Source: Ampullaceana balthica (taxonomy: Eukaryota; Mollusca; Gastropoda; Lymnaeidae). From it: a DNA stretch of 64,000 bases. Each line of letters opens with the position of its first letter. The stretch's first letter is position 1. The position numbers and the translations under genes are program-made. Under the pieces are notes generated by a model, which searched no databases, had not been told where the DNA came from, and saw nothing but the letters and a program-made list of their open reading frames with translations. Shown piece after piece: positions 45,020-54,404 of the stretch. The stretch covers positions 2,013,501 to 2,077,500 of the forward strand of contig CALYLW010000011.1 in NCBI GenBank assembly GCA_944989445.1, in the 5' to 3' direction.

Positions 45020-46870
45020 CCTACAACTTTCGTTTGCGAATTTTTTCAAATGGCGAAGTTTTCAATCAAGTCAATAAAGCTGAGTAAGCTTACAAGTTCC
45101 TTTTCAATGCTCATTAGAGAGAGCATATTCAGTCTTTTTTCGTTCCATGCAAATTCTAGCTCATTATATATTCTTTTCAACTTTGAAAAGGATCGCTCTC
45201 AGCTGCAGTTTGATGTCATCATTGAAAGATAGATGCGAAGTGCGATGTGTACATTTGTGAAGGACTGTGTGAAATATAGCTCATTCAAAAGCAGCAAAAT
45301 TTTAGCTCTGTGCAAGTTTTTTGAGTTTCGCTTTGTGCTGGATAATAACTTTTTTAAGAGTTTTGAAAATTGGACTAATTCTGAAGGTAAGCAGTCTTCG
45401 AAATCACTCATGAACCTACATGTGGAAGAAAATCAGAAGCCACGAGCCTAGTGCTCTTTATGGGTCTTCCCGGAAGCGCCCCTTAGCCATCTCGCCACCA
45501 AAGGGACGTAACAGCTGAGGACCCCCCCCCCAAAGCGGTCGCTTCTGAAGCGGCCACCTGGGCATCCAGGACATACAGTCGAAGATGCCTCCCACTAAGT
45601 TGCCCTCACAAGGAGGTGGTGGAATTTCCTACTACAACCCGCTACCACTTTGGCGCCATCCCGGCAAAGCACACGGGTCTCCATGGTTAGGACTGCCGCA
45701 GACCGGGGGATCATCAAAGACCTACCTAGGATGACCCCCCCCCCTGGAAGGTTTCCTCAGAGCTGGCGTCCAATGCGTTCTTCGCGGCACTTTTTGCTAA
45801 TCCATACTGGCGCTCCTGGCCCTAAACCGGCACAGCTCGATGGCGTTGCTAGTAAATTGAGGGGGACGAAACGGTTGCTTCGGATTTACCCGACCCCTTC
45901 TTTGAAATCACTTGAATATTCTTCCATTAACTTGGCTGCTGCCCATCGGGTGGCAAAAGTGCTGAGCGCAGTTAGGTTTGTAAGAAAGCCAAATTTCTCA
46001 TGGATGTATTTATATGCACCTAACAAATGTTGTAGGGCTTAAGAAAGTTTGTCAATGATTACCAGAAATACCTCAATCTTGAATTTTTTTCTCCAGGAGA
46101 ATACTGTTTTGTTGATGTCCCTTTATCAAACTGACGCTTTATTTTTTGTTTGATAGCATTGAAGATTGTTTACACTGTTTTTATCATGGACTTTTCCTTT
46201 TTCCCTTGTCTTCATAGGAATAAAATTAAGAATGCTATTTTTTAACAAACTCAATGGGAGACTTCCTTTCTAAAATTGTTTCCCAAATTTCAAGTAAAAT
46301 AGCGACTTCCAGTTGTTCAATTTCCTTTAGAAATCCTTCTTCTTCAAGTCGGCAGTCACGTGGCTGATTTTCATTCGTTGCTAATTCTTCCAGTGCTGCG
46401 ATATTCTCATGGTATGAGCTATTAACAGACCTTACAGCATAATGTCAGGCTGACCATCTTGTGTCAGACAAGGCTTTGTTAGCATGTATCAATTTCATAT
46501 TTTTTTTAAGTACCTGTCAACGATGAGTAGATGCAACAAGTCGGGTATAAAGATTTTGTAGAAGACAAAAAAATCTGACCACAGTAGGACAACCTGCTGC
46601 TCTTTTCCCAGCCAAATTAAAGGAATGAGCTGTGCACGTCACATAATGAGCTACAATGAACTTCTCACGAAGAATAGCCTGGTTTCCGTTATACTTCCTA
46701 CTCATTTGCAGCATTGCCGTATGACTGTCCAAGGCATTTTCAGGGATTCGTACAAACATAATGGCCTGCATCTTTATTATACACTATAATTCATAAAAAG
46801 TTTGGGGGCCCTTAAATTATTGGGGGCTTTAGCCCGTTCAGAACCCTCCCCACTTTTTTAAATCCACCAT
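45020..46870 (-). pseudogene. TTF/ZMYM-type hAT transposase relic
   Basis: Minus-strand pieces run leftward: MSRKYNGNQAILREKFIVAH, YVTCTAHSFNLAGKRAAGCP and FCLLQNLYTRLVASTHR (46771-46517); FATRWAAAKLMEEYSSDF near 45910-46040; then the C-terminal dimerisation domain NVHIALRIYLSMMTSNCSAE, RSFSKLKRIYNELEF and LSLISIEKELV (45411-45050). This order and the TNCS.ERSFSKLKRI signature fit TTF-type (ZMYM1-like) hAT transposases. A GC-rich insertion of unknown type (about 45450-45890) and stops break it. The terminus TTTAGCCCGTTCAG...AAATCCACCAT (46830-46870) matches the MITE at 20229-20804. Confidence 0.75.
45450..45890. other. GC-rich insertion of unknown class
   Basis: It separates two halves of the hAT transposase. 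It contains GGTCTTCCCGGAAGCGCCCC, AAGCGGTCGCTTCTGAAGCG and GGTGGTGGAATTTCCTAC. It may be a retroelement leader, but no coding region or terminus is recognised. Confidence 0.35.
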
Positions 46871-46879
46871 AATAATAAT

Positions 46880-47249
46880 CTGTGACGATGTGGTACGAGG
46901 AGGGGGGTGTTTAAGAAATGTGACGTCACACCAAAAACGCGAAAACTTTAAATAAAAGTTCCACTTAAATATTTGATTGTTTACCATTTATTTAATTACG
47001 TTTTCAATGACTTCCCGCGTGTTACGATTATACAGTGCAGACTTCCTAAATACATATTTGAATGACAAAAAATAATTTGCAACATGCTAATTTTTATTTA
47101 GAAAATACGGCTGGAGGAGGGGTGTCAAAGCTTTGTGACGTCATATCGTAAAAAGGGGTGGGGTCTAAGTTTTTGTGACAAAGTATGACGCTGGGGGAGG
47201 GTGGGGTAAAAATCGGCAACCTCGCGTGACGTCATTTATGGACGGCCCC
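46880..47249 (-). mobile_element. Harbinger-like MITE, long form, partial
   Basis: It matches the reverse complement of 26196-26635 from GTGACGATGTGG to the end GTCATTTATGGACGGCCCC. Its left terminal part was lost at the junction with the TTF-type hAT. It has three TGACGTCA sites (46921, 47136, 47227). Confidence 0.75.
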
Positions 47250-48307
47250 TTCAGTCGTGAAGGGGTGACACCATGAGCTACCGCCCCGGGTGACACCAAC
47301 CCTAGTGACGCCTCTGGGGAGGGGGGTTGAAGAAATGTGACGTCACATCAAATAAAACTCCCACTGAAAAATTTGGTGGCTTACAATTTATTTAATGATT
47401 TTTTTTATTTTTAAATCAAGGGTTCTCAATGTGCCGGTCGGTAGGCCATCAGACGCTGGTTGGCGTAAGCTATCAAGAGACGAAAATTAAATCTAATTAT
47501 AATCCTTAAGTTTGAGAACTCACAAGATAACGTATGAAATTGTTACACTGTGTCGTTTGATGTTGACATCAAAGCATTTGTGATGTAACCGCAGCTCCGT
47601 CGGCGAACTTTTTTGCCCGTTACCCCGAAATATACAAGTTTATGTGTGCGTTACCCCCCCCCAACCCCCAGACTCTAGGTCACATGACTCGGGGATTTGG
47701 GGGATCGTTGTTAGCCCCCCCCCCACCCCAAAAAATGCTAATGGTGAGTTTTACAAGCATGACAAGTGTCTAAAAATGATCTGAATAGTATTATGTTTAG
47801 ATATTTTAAGTCAAAACGACACGGAATATCCTTTTTCTTTAAAAAAAAAGGGGGGGGGGAATCTATTTGATAGAATTATGAACGTTTTAAGATTTATAAA
47901 ATTGTTCGGTTGGTTTTTGGTCAAACCCCCGTGGCCATTCTAGATATAATGATAAATGAGCCCATTTAAAAGTTGTCAAGTATTCATTGACTTTATTTAA
48001 TGCATCAAATTCTTGACATCGCAATTCGAGAGGAGCACAAAACAACTTTTCTTCTTAGCTCAGTTTTTAAGGCATTAATTTTAAATATCACAGAAAGGAT
48101 ACTTGATACAGTCAAGTCATGTAGATTAAGATTATTGCCACTCGTGTCAATATAAATGAAAGTAGGGTGGATTTAGGTGTCTTCGTATAGTACGTAGGTA
48201 AGAAATCTACATAGTTTTCAAATTTTAAAAAAAATGCCTTTTCTGGAAGGAACCGGTTCCATAATGGGCATATGTGCAAAGCGTTCACGTACACATGACG
48301 TATTTAA

Positions 48308-48771
48308 ATTCCTTATATTAACTTCACCGCCGTCTCTGTCTGTCGTCATCTCTCTCTCTGTCTTGGGCGGGCGGAAAAACAAAAGTCAAAAATGACACTT
48401 TTCACGTGATCCGATCGAGCTGAAATTTGGCAAATGGACCCGTCTCACCTAACAATGCATCATATCAAAATTTCAGATCGATCGAACATACCGTAATTAA
48501 ATTAATGCATTTTTAGTTTATCCGTATATAACGTATGTAATTCAAATTCACGGTTTGTTATTGTTTTTTCTTCCACGTGAGAGTTTGAGTTGACGCGTTG
48601 ACGTCGACCGTCGTGCCGACACCCCCTCACGTCCCATCCCCCGTTATAAAGACAGGGGACATCACTCGGTGTCAGTCTGTAAATGTTTGTCGCGTTGGAA
48701 CATAATACTTTTAGTTCTGTCTCATATATAAGGTATTTATAGTCAAAAACGTTGTTTTTACGGGTCTTTTT
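48308..48771. repeat. 464-bp insertion absent from sister copy
   Basis: Direct repeats TATTTAA lie on both sides (48301-48307 and 48772-48778). In the sister composite near 28590 the two flanks are joined. It contains GGGCGGGCGG, GAGCTGAAATTTGGCAAATG and a TATAAAG-like motif near 48645. Its framing motifs are shared with 22204-22500. Class unknown. Confidence 0.6.
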
Positions 48772-49324
48772 TATTTAATATATCTAGTGGATTGTAGTGG
48801 ATGTTATATGTCTCAAATGAGTCTGCATTACCCCCAAGAATTTCTTTTTGACCCCAGATGAGGTTATTTACCCCTGTTCGCCGACCTCTTTCTTACGAGA
48901 TGCCCGTCAGTCAATTGAGGGATTTTTTAAAAATACATTTTAAAAATATTATTTTTAAACATTTATTTCTAAACAAAGACGTTAACCGTGATGATTAATA
49001 GTCAATGTTTAATTTGTATTCATTAAAATAAATAAAATCTAAGGATGTTAACACTGTTCGTTTTTTGAAGGCCGGTTAAACGTTTTGAAAAAAATGTTTC
49101 ACGCGGGTTACGATATTACAATGTAGACATTCACTAAAATAAATAATAAAAACTTAGATGACAATAAAAGTGATTTGAAACATACTTATTTTCAAATAGA
49201 AAATAAGGTGTGTTTTTTTAAGGGGGGGGGGTCAACGCTTTGTGACGTATTTTTGAGGGGTGGTCTAACTTTTTGTGACGACGCGTGACGAGGGGGGGAA
49301 GGGGGTCAAAAATGGGCCCAAAAA

Positions 49325-49416
49325 TTTGATTAAGGGAGTAATATTTTAGTCGCGTGCCGGGTGATGAGGCTCTGCGTGCCGACTGTGGCACGCGTGCCAT
49401 GGGTTCGCCATCACTG
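49325..49416. mobile_element. hAT terminal fragment
   Basis: AATATTTTAGTCGCGTGCCG through ATGGGTTCGCCATCACTG aligns with the right end of the hAT at 8005-8091. Only about 90 bp remain. Confidence 0.7.
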
Positions 49417-49515
49417 CCCTAAGTCAATCAGGGAGAACCAATGGCACGCGTGCCAAAGTTTTTTACTTTACTTTTTCGCTGTTAATCTGAATGAGACCAA
49501 TCTATTTTCACCTCG

Positions 49516-50171
49516 GAATGTTCCACTGTTTGAATGTTCCACTGTTTGAATGTTCCACTGTTTGAATGTTCCACTGTTTGAATGTTCCACTGTTTGAATG
49601 TTCCACTGTTTGAATGTTCCACTGTTTGAATGTTCCACTGTTTGAATGTTCCACTGTTTGAATGTTCCACGGTTTGAATGTTCCACTGTTTGAATGTTCC
49701 ACTGTTTGAATGTTCCACTGTTTGAATGTTCCACTGTTTGAATGTTCCACTGTTTGAATGTTCCACTGTTTGAATGTTCCACTGTTTGAATGTTCCACTG
49801 TTTGAATGTTCCACTGTTTGAATGTTCCACTGTTTGAATGTTCCACTGTTTGAATGTTCCACTGTTTGAATGTTCCACTGTTTGAATGTTCCACTGTTTG
49901 AATGTTCCACTGTTTGAATGTTCCACTGTTTGAATGTTCCACTGTTTGAATGTTCCACTGTTTGAATGTTCCACTGTTTGAATGTTCCACTGTTTGAATG
50001 TTCCACTGTTTGAATGTTCCACTGTTTGAATGTTCCACTGTTTGAATGTTCCACTGTTTGAATGTTCCACTGTTTGAATGTTCCACTGTTTGAATGTTCC
50101 ACTGTTTGAATGTTCCACTGTTTGAATGTTCCACTGTTTGAATGTTCCACTGTTTGAATGTTCCACTGTTT
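49516..50171. repeat. 16-bp minisatellite, exactly 41 units
   Basis: The unit is GAATGTTCCACTGTTT; 656 bp equals 41 units. I see a single variant base (T to G near 49671). Each unit carries GAATGTTC. Open frames of up to 242 codons on the minus strand are periodicity artefacts. Confidence 0.98.
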
Positions 50172-50564
50172 TCTTCTTGCAGGACGAATCCTGCATCTCT
50201 TAATTATTCACCTACCATTTACCAGTCCTATATTTTCTTACTACCTAATTCTATGTTGGTCTGATTTTTTTTAGCTTTGTCATTTTTTTTTAGCTTTGTC
50301 ACAACTTCGCATGGGAAAACAGTCTTAGGCCTCTAACTTATAAAAGTAAAGGGTGCCAAACTTACTCCTCTTAAAGCATCAACCTTTGCAAAATTCCCCC
50401 CCCCCACTTTTTCTTCTTCCTGTCCATGAATTTCGGGAACAATATTTGGGAGTAATCATATTCCTGGTGCCAAATATTTTCTATGTTCAAAGCCAACTCA
50501 GTTGCTCTTCTTATGTCTGGTATATTATATCATTTATAGGCCCAGTTTCCACCCATCATCAAAG

Positions 50565-52812
50565 ACTATAAAATAATTCCAGGACTGTCCGACCATGATA
50601 TTGTTAGGGTCACCAATACAATAATATCTAAAATTAATAAGATACCTAGAAGAATAATCTATCTTTGGAATAAATGTAATTCAATAAAACTACACCAATC
50701 AGCGGCTAACTTCCAACAAACTTTCCTAAGTAAATTTAACACAAATAGCCCAGTAGAAGAAATTTGGAAAGATATAAAAACAAATCTAAAAACTATAATG
50801 GATGAGAATGTTCCAACAAAACTAACATCAAATAAAATTAACAAATGCTGGTTCAATTCTAGATTGAAAAAGCTATGCAAACTAAAAGAGAACTTATTTA
50901 AGAAATATAAAGCTACCTATTCATATAGGATACACAAAAAATACTTAAAGATTAAACACTTGACACAAAAACTTAGTCGAAACCTCCAAAATGAATATAT
51001 AAACAATGTAATTACCAAAGATAACAATAAAAACTTATGGTCCTTTATCAAATCTAAAAAAATGGAACCTTCAGGAATAGCCACACTAAAAGGCTCAAAT
51101 AATAAAACCTATAATGATAATGAAACTAAAGCTAATATCCTTAACACATATTTTGCATCATCTTTTTCTGCCTCAGGCGACAAGGAAGTTTTAATAAATT
51201 TAAATAAAATGGAGGAAATAGGTAACATAACTGTAGATGAGATAGGTATACATTCACTCCTAAAAAACTTAAAAATAAACAAAGCTACTGGGCCAGATGA
51301 TTTGCCTGCAAGATTATTAAAAGAACTAAGCAATGATCTGTCCCCAATCCTCGTAGTTCTCTTTCAAGCCTCTCTAAACCAGGGTAAAGTGCCCCAGGAT
51401 TGGAAATTAGCTAACGTAACTCCACTCTTTAAGAAAGGGGATAAATCAGACCCTGGTAATTACAGGCCTGTATCACTTACTAGTATCACCTGTAAATTAC
51501 TAGAACACATAATATATAGTAGAATAGTTAACCACCTTGACAAATATAATGCCTTATGTCCACATCAACACGGCTTTAGAAAAAACAGATCATGTGAAAC
51601 ACAATTAATAGGTTTAATAGATGAGCTATCAAAAGGCTTGGACAAAAATGATCAAATAGATACAATATTACTAGACTTCTCAAAAGCATTTGACAAAGTT
51701 CACCACCTTAGTTTACTTAAAAAACTTAACTACTTTGGAATCTCAGGTTCCTTACATCACTGGATCCAAGACTTCCTTTTGGGCAGGGAGCAAACTGTAA
51801 TAATTAATGGATCTAAATCTGCACCAATAAAGGTTAACTCAGGAGTTCCACAAGGAACTGTGCTAGGTCCCTTACTCTTTTTAATTTATATAAATGACTT
51901 ACCCAACAACATCTCAACAGGTACAAAAGTTAGGTTATTTGCTGATGATTGTATAATCTATAGAACAATTAAATCAGAACAAGATAGCAAAATTTTACAA
52001 AAAGACTTAGATGAATTGATAAAATGGGAAACTAACTGGAGTATGTCTTTCCACCCAGAAAAGTGTCAACTGTTAAGAGTAACAAAGAAAAAGAAACAAA
52101 TAAATTCAAAATATTACATTCATGGAAAAGAACTGACCCAAACTAAAGATGCAAAATACTTAGGAGTCTTAATAAATGAGAAACTATCATGGAATCCCCA
52201 TGTCAATGAAGTTATTAAAAAATCAAACAAAACCTTAGGCTTTATAAAAAGGAACTTCAACAAATGTAATAGAGATATAAAACTAAAATGCTACCTCACT
52301 TTGGTGAGACCTGTACTAGAATATGCATCTTCTGTATGGGACCCGTCCACCAAAGAAAACATTGATAAACTAGAACAAATTCAAAAAAGAGCTGCCAGAT
52401 TCATAACAGGAGAATATTCGAAACTGACAAGAATAACACCATTAGTTAAATCATTAAACCTTGAAACACTAGAGGATAGAAGAACCAAGAGCAAATTAGT
52501 AATCATACATAAAGCAATTAATTCTAATTTAGAAATACAACACAAAGATAACTTAATACAACCCTCAGATAGACATAAGGATAAAAACACCTTTCTTATT
52601 CCGTATGCAAGAACAAACACATACAAGTTTTCCTTCTTCCCGTCCGGAATTCGGGCGTGGAATGGGTTGCCTGAAGAATCCAGGAAAACCAACACTTTAT
52701 CAACATTTAAATCTCTAATAAAAATGCAGGACTAAACACAAACCATAGATAAGCGTAGGACGCAATAATCTTCTGTATAGAAGGAGCGTCTGTAAACAGA
52801 TAAGATAAAGCC
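50565..52812 (+). mobile_element. Jockey/CR1-like LINE, 5'-truncated
   Basis: The open frame begins near 50570 inside the endonuclease domain (IIPGLSDHDIV) and runs to 52735. The 3' region carries CTTCTGTATAGAAG and ends AACAGATAAGATAAAG. No RNase H domain. Copies of its 3' end are at 23521 and 40103. The 5' junction is approximate and no clear target duplication was found. Confidence 0.85.
50798..52735 (+). CDS. LINE reverse transcriptase, intact 645-codon frame
   Basis: The protein copies element RNA into DNA at a nicked target site. Order of motifs: KINKATGPDDLPARLLKEL, GNYRPVSLTSITCKLLE, HGFRKNRSCETQLIGL, LDFSKAFDKVHH, SGVPQGTVLGPLLFLIY, then the catalytic FADDCIIY near 51940, followed by thumb motifs (KYLGVLI, YASSVWDPS) and the C-terminal FFPSGIRAWNGLPEES. 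This layout fits jockey-superfamily and CR1-like LINEs. The ATG is internal: codons stay open upstream to about 50570 with SDHDIV of the endonuclease, so the real protein was longer. No stop or frameshift interrupts the polymerase, unlike every other LINE here, which suggests recent insertion. The element lacks most of the endonuclease, so it should not move alone. Confidence 0.85.
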   Translation: MDENVPTKLTSNKINKCWFNSRLKKLCKLKENLFKKYKATYSYRIHKKYLKIKHLTQKLSRNLQNEYINNVITKDNNKNLWSFIKSKKMEPSGIATLKGSNNKTYNDNETKANILNTYFASSFSASGDKEVLINLNKMEEIGNITVDEIGIHSLLKNLKINKATGPDDLPARLLKELSNDLSPILVVLFQASLNQGKVPQDWKLANVTPLFKKGDKSDPGNYRPVSLTSITCKLLEHIIYSRIVNHLDKYNALCPHQHGFRKNRSCETQLIGLIDELSKGLDKNDQIDTILLDFSKAFDKVHHLSLLKKLNYFGISGSLHHWIQDFLLGREQTVIINGSKSAPIKVNSGVPQGTVLGPLLFLIYINDLPNNISTGTKVRLFADDCIIYRTIKSEQDSKILQKDLDELIKWETNWSMSFHPEKCQLLRVTKKKKQINSKYYIHGKELTQTKDAKYLGVLINEKLSWNPHVNEVIKKSNKTLGFIKRNFNKCNRDIKLKCYLTLVRPVLEYASSVWDPSTKENIDKLEQIQKRAARFITGEYSKLTRITPLVKSLNLETLEDRRTKSKLVIIHKAINSNLEIQHKDNLIQPSDRHKDKNTFLIPYARTNTYKFSFFPSGIRAWNGLPEESRKTNTLSTFKSLIKMQD

Positions 52813-53106
52813 AGTAATATATTATGAATGTTGTTTCTGTAAAAATTAATCTGGAGCAACAGCAGTAAAATTTCCGACTGAATAAACTATCCCCGATCGC
52901 TGTATTCCTATTTCTCGCCATTCGAAATCATTATGTAGAATTCTTGTTTTATTTGCTGGCTCACATCTTTCTTAAATATTTGAACTTACTTCGACACTAT
53001 GCTGAAGCCCGTCCTTGTTCTGAATCTCTATTTTGATCATTTTAAACTGGAAATGGTTTGTACAGACAAAAGCACCTAATACTAATACGAACTTTCTTAC
53101 AATTTT

Positions 53107-53945
53107 TACCGTTGTCTGGTTTGAATCAGAGGGGGGGAGAGGTGTGGGTCGCCGGGGTTTGTTTGGATTTACGGGGGTGCGGGGTGGTATAAGGATATGG
53201 GGGTGGTGTTAATAAGATGCAACAATGCGAATAATAAGTGATAGGGGTGAGCGGGAGCGGGGTGCGTGTTTGAAGGGGGGGTTAGATTGTTGGGTGGTTT
53301 GGGAAATGTTGTGGGGTGTGTGGGAAGTAATTACGTGTGGTATTTTGGTTGTTTGTTGAGATGGGGGGGTGAGATGGGGATTGTGGGGAGTATTACTCAA
53401 TAGTTGGTGTCATTAAACATATGGATGGGGTAAGTTGTGGGGTGGGGAATGATTAAAAATATACGAATAAGGATGTTTGTTGGTCTTGTAGGGATGGTTG
53501 TAATGGTTAGATGGTTTGTTGGAATTGGTGATTAGGGTATGTTTTGGTTTTATGATAGGGGATGTATGGTGGTGTGGTGGGTAGTATTTTTGGTGTTGGA
53601 TGGAGGTGGGGGGGGGGTTTTGGGGGGGGGGAGGAGTGGTGGTGGGGGGGGGTTGAGATTGGGGTGGTTGGTTTTTTGGGTTTGGGGAGAGGGGGGGGGG
53701 TGTGTTGGGTTATGTGTGGGGGTGTATGGGTGGTGGGGATGGATGGAATGGGTTTAGGGTGTGGGGGGTGGTATGTGGGTGGTGGTATGGATAATGGGGT
53801 AATGGGTTGGGGGTGTATGGGTGTGGATGTAGGAATGGGTTAGGTGTGGGGGTGTATGGTTGGTTGGATGATGAATGGAAGGTTAGGGGTGTATTGAAGT
53901 GGGGATGAGATAATGGGGGTTAGTTGTGGGGGTTATGGTTGGTTA
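53107..53945 (+). repeat. G/T-rich strand-asymmetric tract
   Basis: About 840 bp with very few C on the plus strand and many runs of GGGG to GGGGGGGGG mixed with TGGTTG, GTGTATGG and ATGGATGG. It looks like a degenerate simple repeat. It ends where the 45-bp array begins. Open frames in it are not genes. Confidence 0.8.
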
Positions 53946-53971
53946 TGGATCCCATGTGCGCGATGGAGTTA

Positions 53972-54404
53972 GACAGTGTATGAGATCAGTCTGCCATTGA
54001 ACGTGGAGAGGGTTTAGACAGTGTATGAGGTCAGTCAGCCATTGAGCGTGGAGAGGGTTTAGACAGTGTATGAGGTCAGTCAGCCATTGAACGTGGAGAG
54101 GGTTTAGACAGTGTATGAGGTCAGTCAGCCATTGAACGTGGAGAGGGTTTAGACAGTGTATGAGATCAGTCTGCCATTGAACGTGGAGAGGGTTTAGACA
54201 GTGTATGAGGTCAGTCAGCCATTGAGCGTGGAGAGGGTTTAGACAGTGTATGAGGTCAGTCAGCCATTGAACGTGGAGAGGGTTTAGACAGTGTATGAGG
54301 TCAGTCAGCCATTGAACGTGGAGAGGGTTTAGACAGTGTATGAGATCAGTCTGCCATTGAACGTGGAGAGGGTTTAGACAGTGTATGAGGTCAGTCTGCC
54401 ATTG
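53972..54404. repeat. 45-bp tandem array with 180-bp higher-order period
   Basis: Nine full units and one partial start at 53972, 54017, 54062, 54107, 54152, 54197, 54242, 54287, 54332 and 54377, each beginning GACAGTGTATGAG. Three variable positions (GATC/GGTC, GTCTG/GTCAG, TTGAAC/TTGAGC) make types in the order 1-2-3-3-1-2-3-3-1. A four-unit block was therefore duplicated. The 45-bp period keeps a minus-strand frame open; no protein is implied. Confidence 0.97.

Larger units (their letters stand above)
44242..47316. mobile_element. hAT element inside the composite
   Basis: The exact duplication GGGAGGGG flanks it (44234-44241 and 47317-47324). The ends are CAGTGGCGTCACTAGGGGG and AACCCTAGTGACGCCTCTG. 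The uninterrupted site GAGGGAGGGGGGTTGAAGAA is visible on the reverse strand of the 28087-29866 copy. It contains a TTF-type hAT relic and a Harbinger-like MITE. Confidence 0.85.
44158..49316 (-). mobile_element. Second composite Harbinger-like element, expanded
   Basis: This is an inverted copy of 28087-29866. The left arm is GGAGCCGTCAATAAATGACG, preceded by TTA. The right arm (GGGGTCAAAAATGGGCCC near 49316) has lost its last 35 bp or so. It is enlarged by a 3-kb hAT (44242-47316) and a 464-bp insertion (48308-48771). The shared core includes CGGTCGGTAGGCCATCAGAC near 47435 and the CAPLELRC-type transposase trace near 48000-48040, on the minus strand. Confidence 0.8.

Noticed and set aside
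45650..46042. 130-codon plus-strand frame
   Set aside because: Partly antisense to the hAT transposase (FATRWAAAKLMEEYS on the minus strand) and partly the unknown GC-rich insertion.
49516..50171. CRISPR-like regular spacing
   Set aside because: Units are contiguous with no spacers, and the genome is clearly eukaryotic. The same holds for the other arrays.
49468..50196. Three overlapping minus-strand frames up to 242 codons
   Set aside because: A 16-bp repeat without a stop in any frame; same peptide period in all three frames.
53539..53843. Gly/Trp-rich frames
   Set aside because: G/T-rich low-complexity DNA read as protein.
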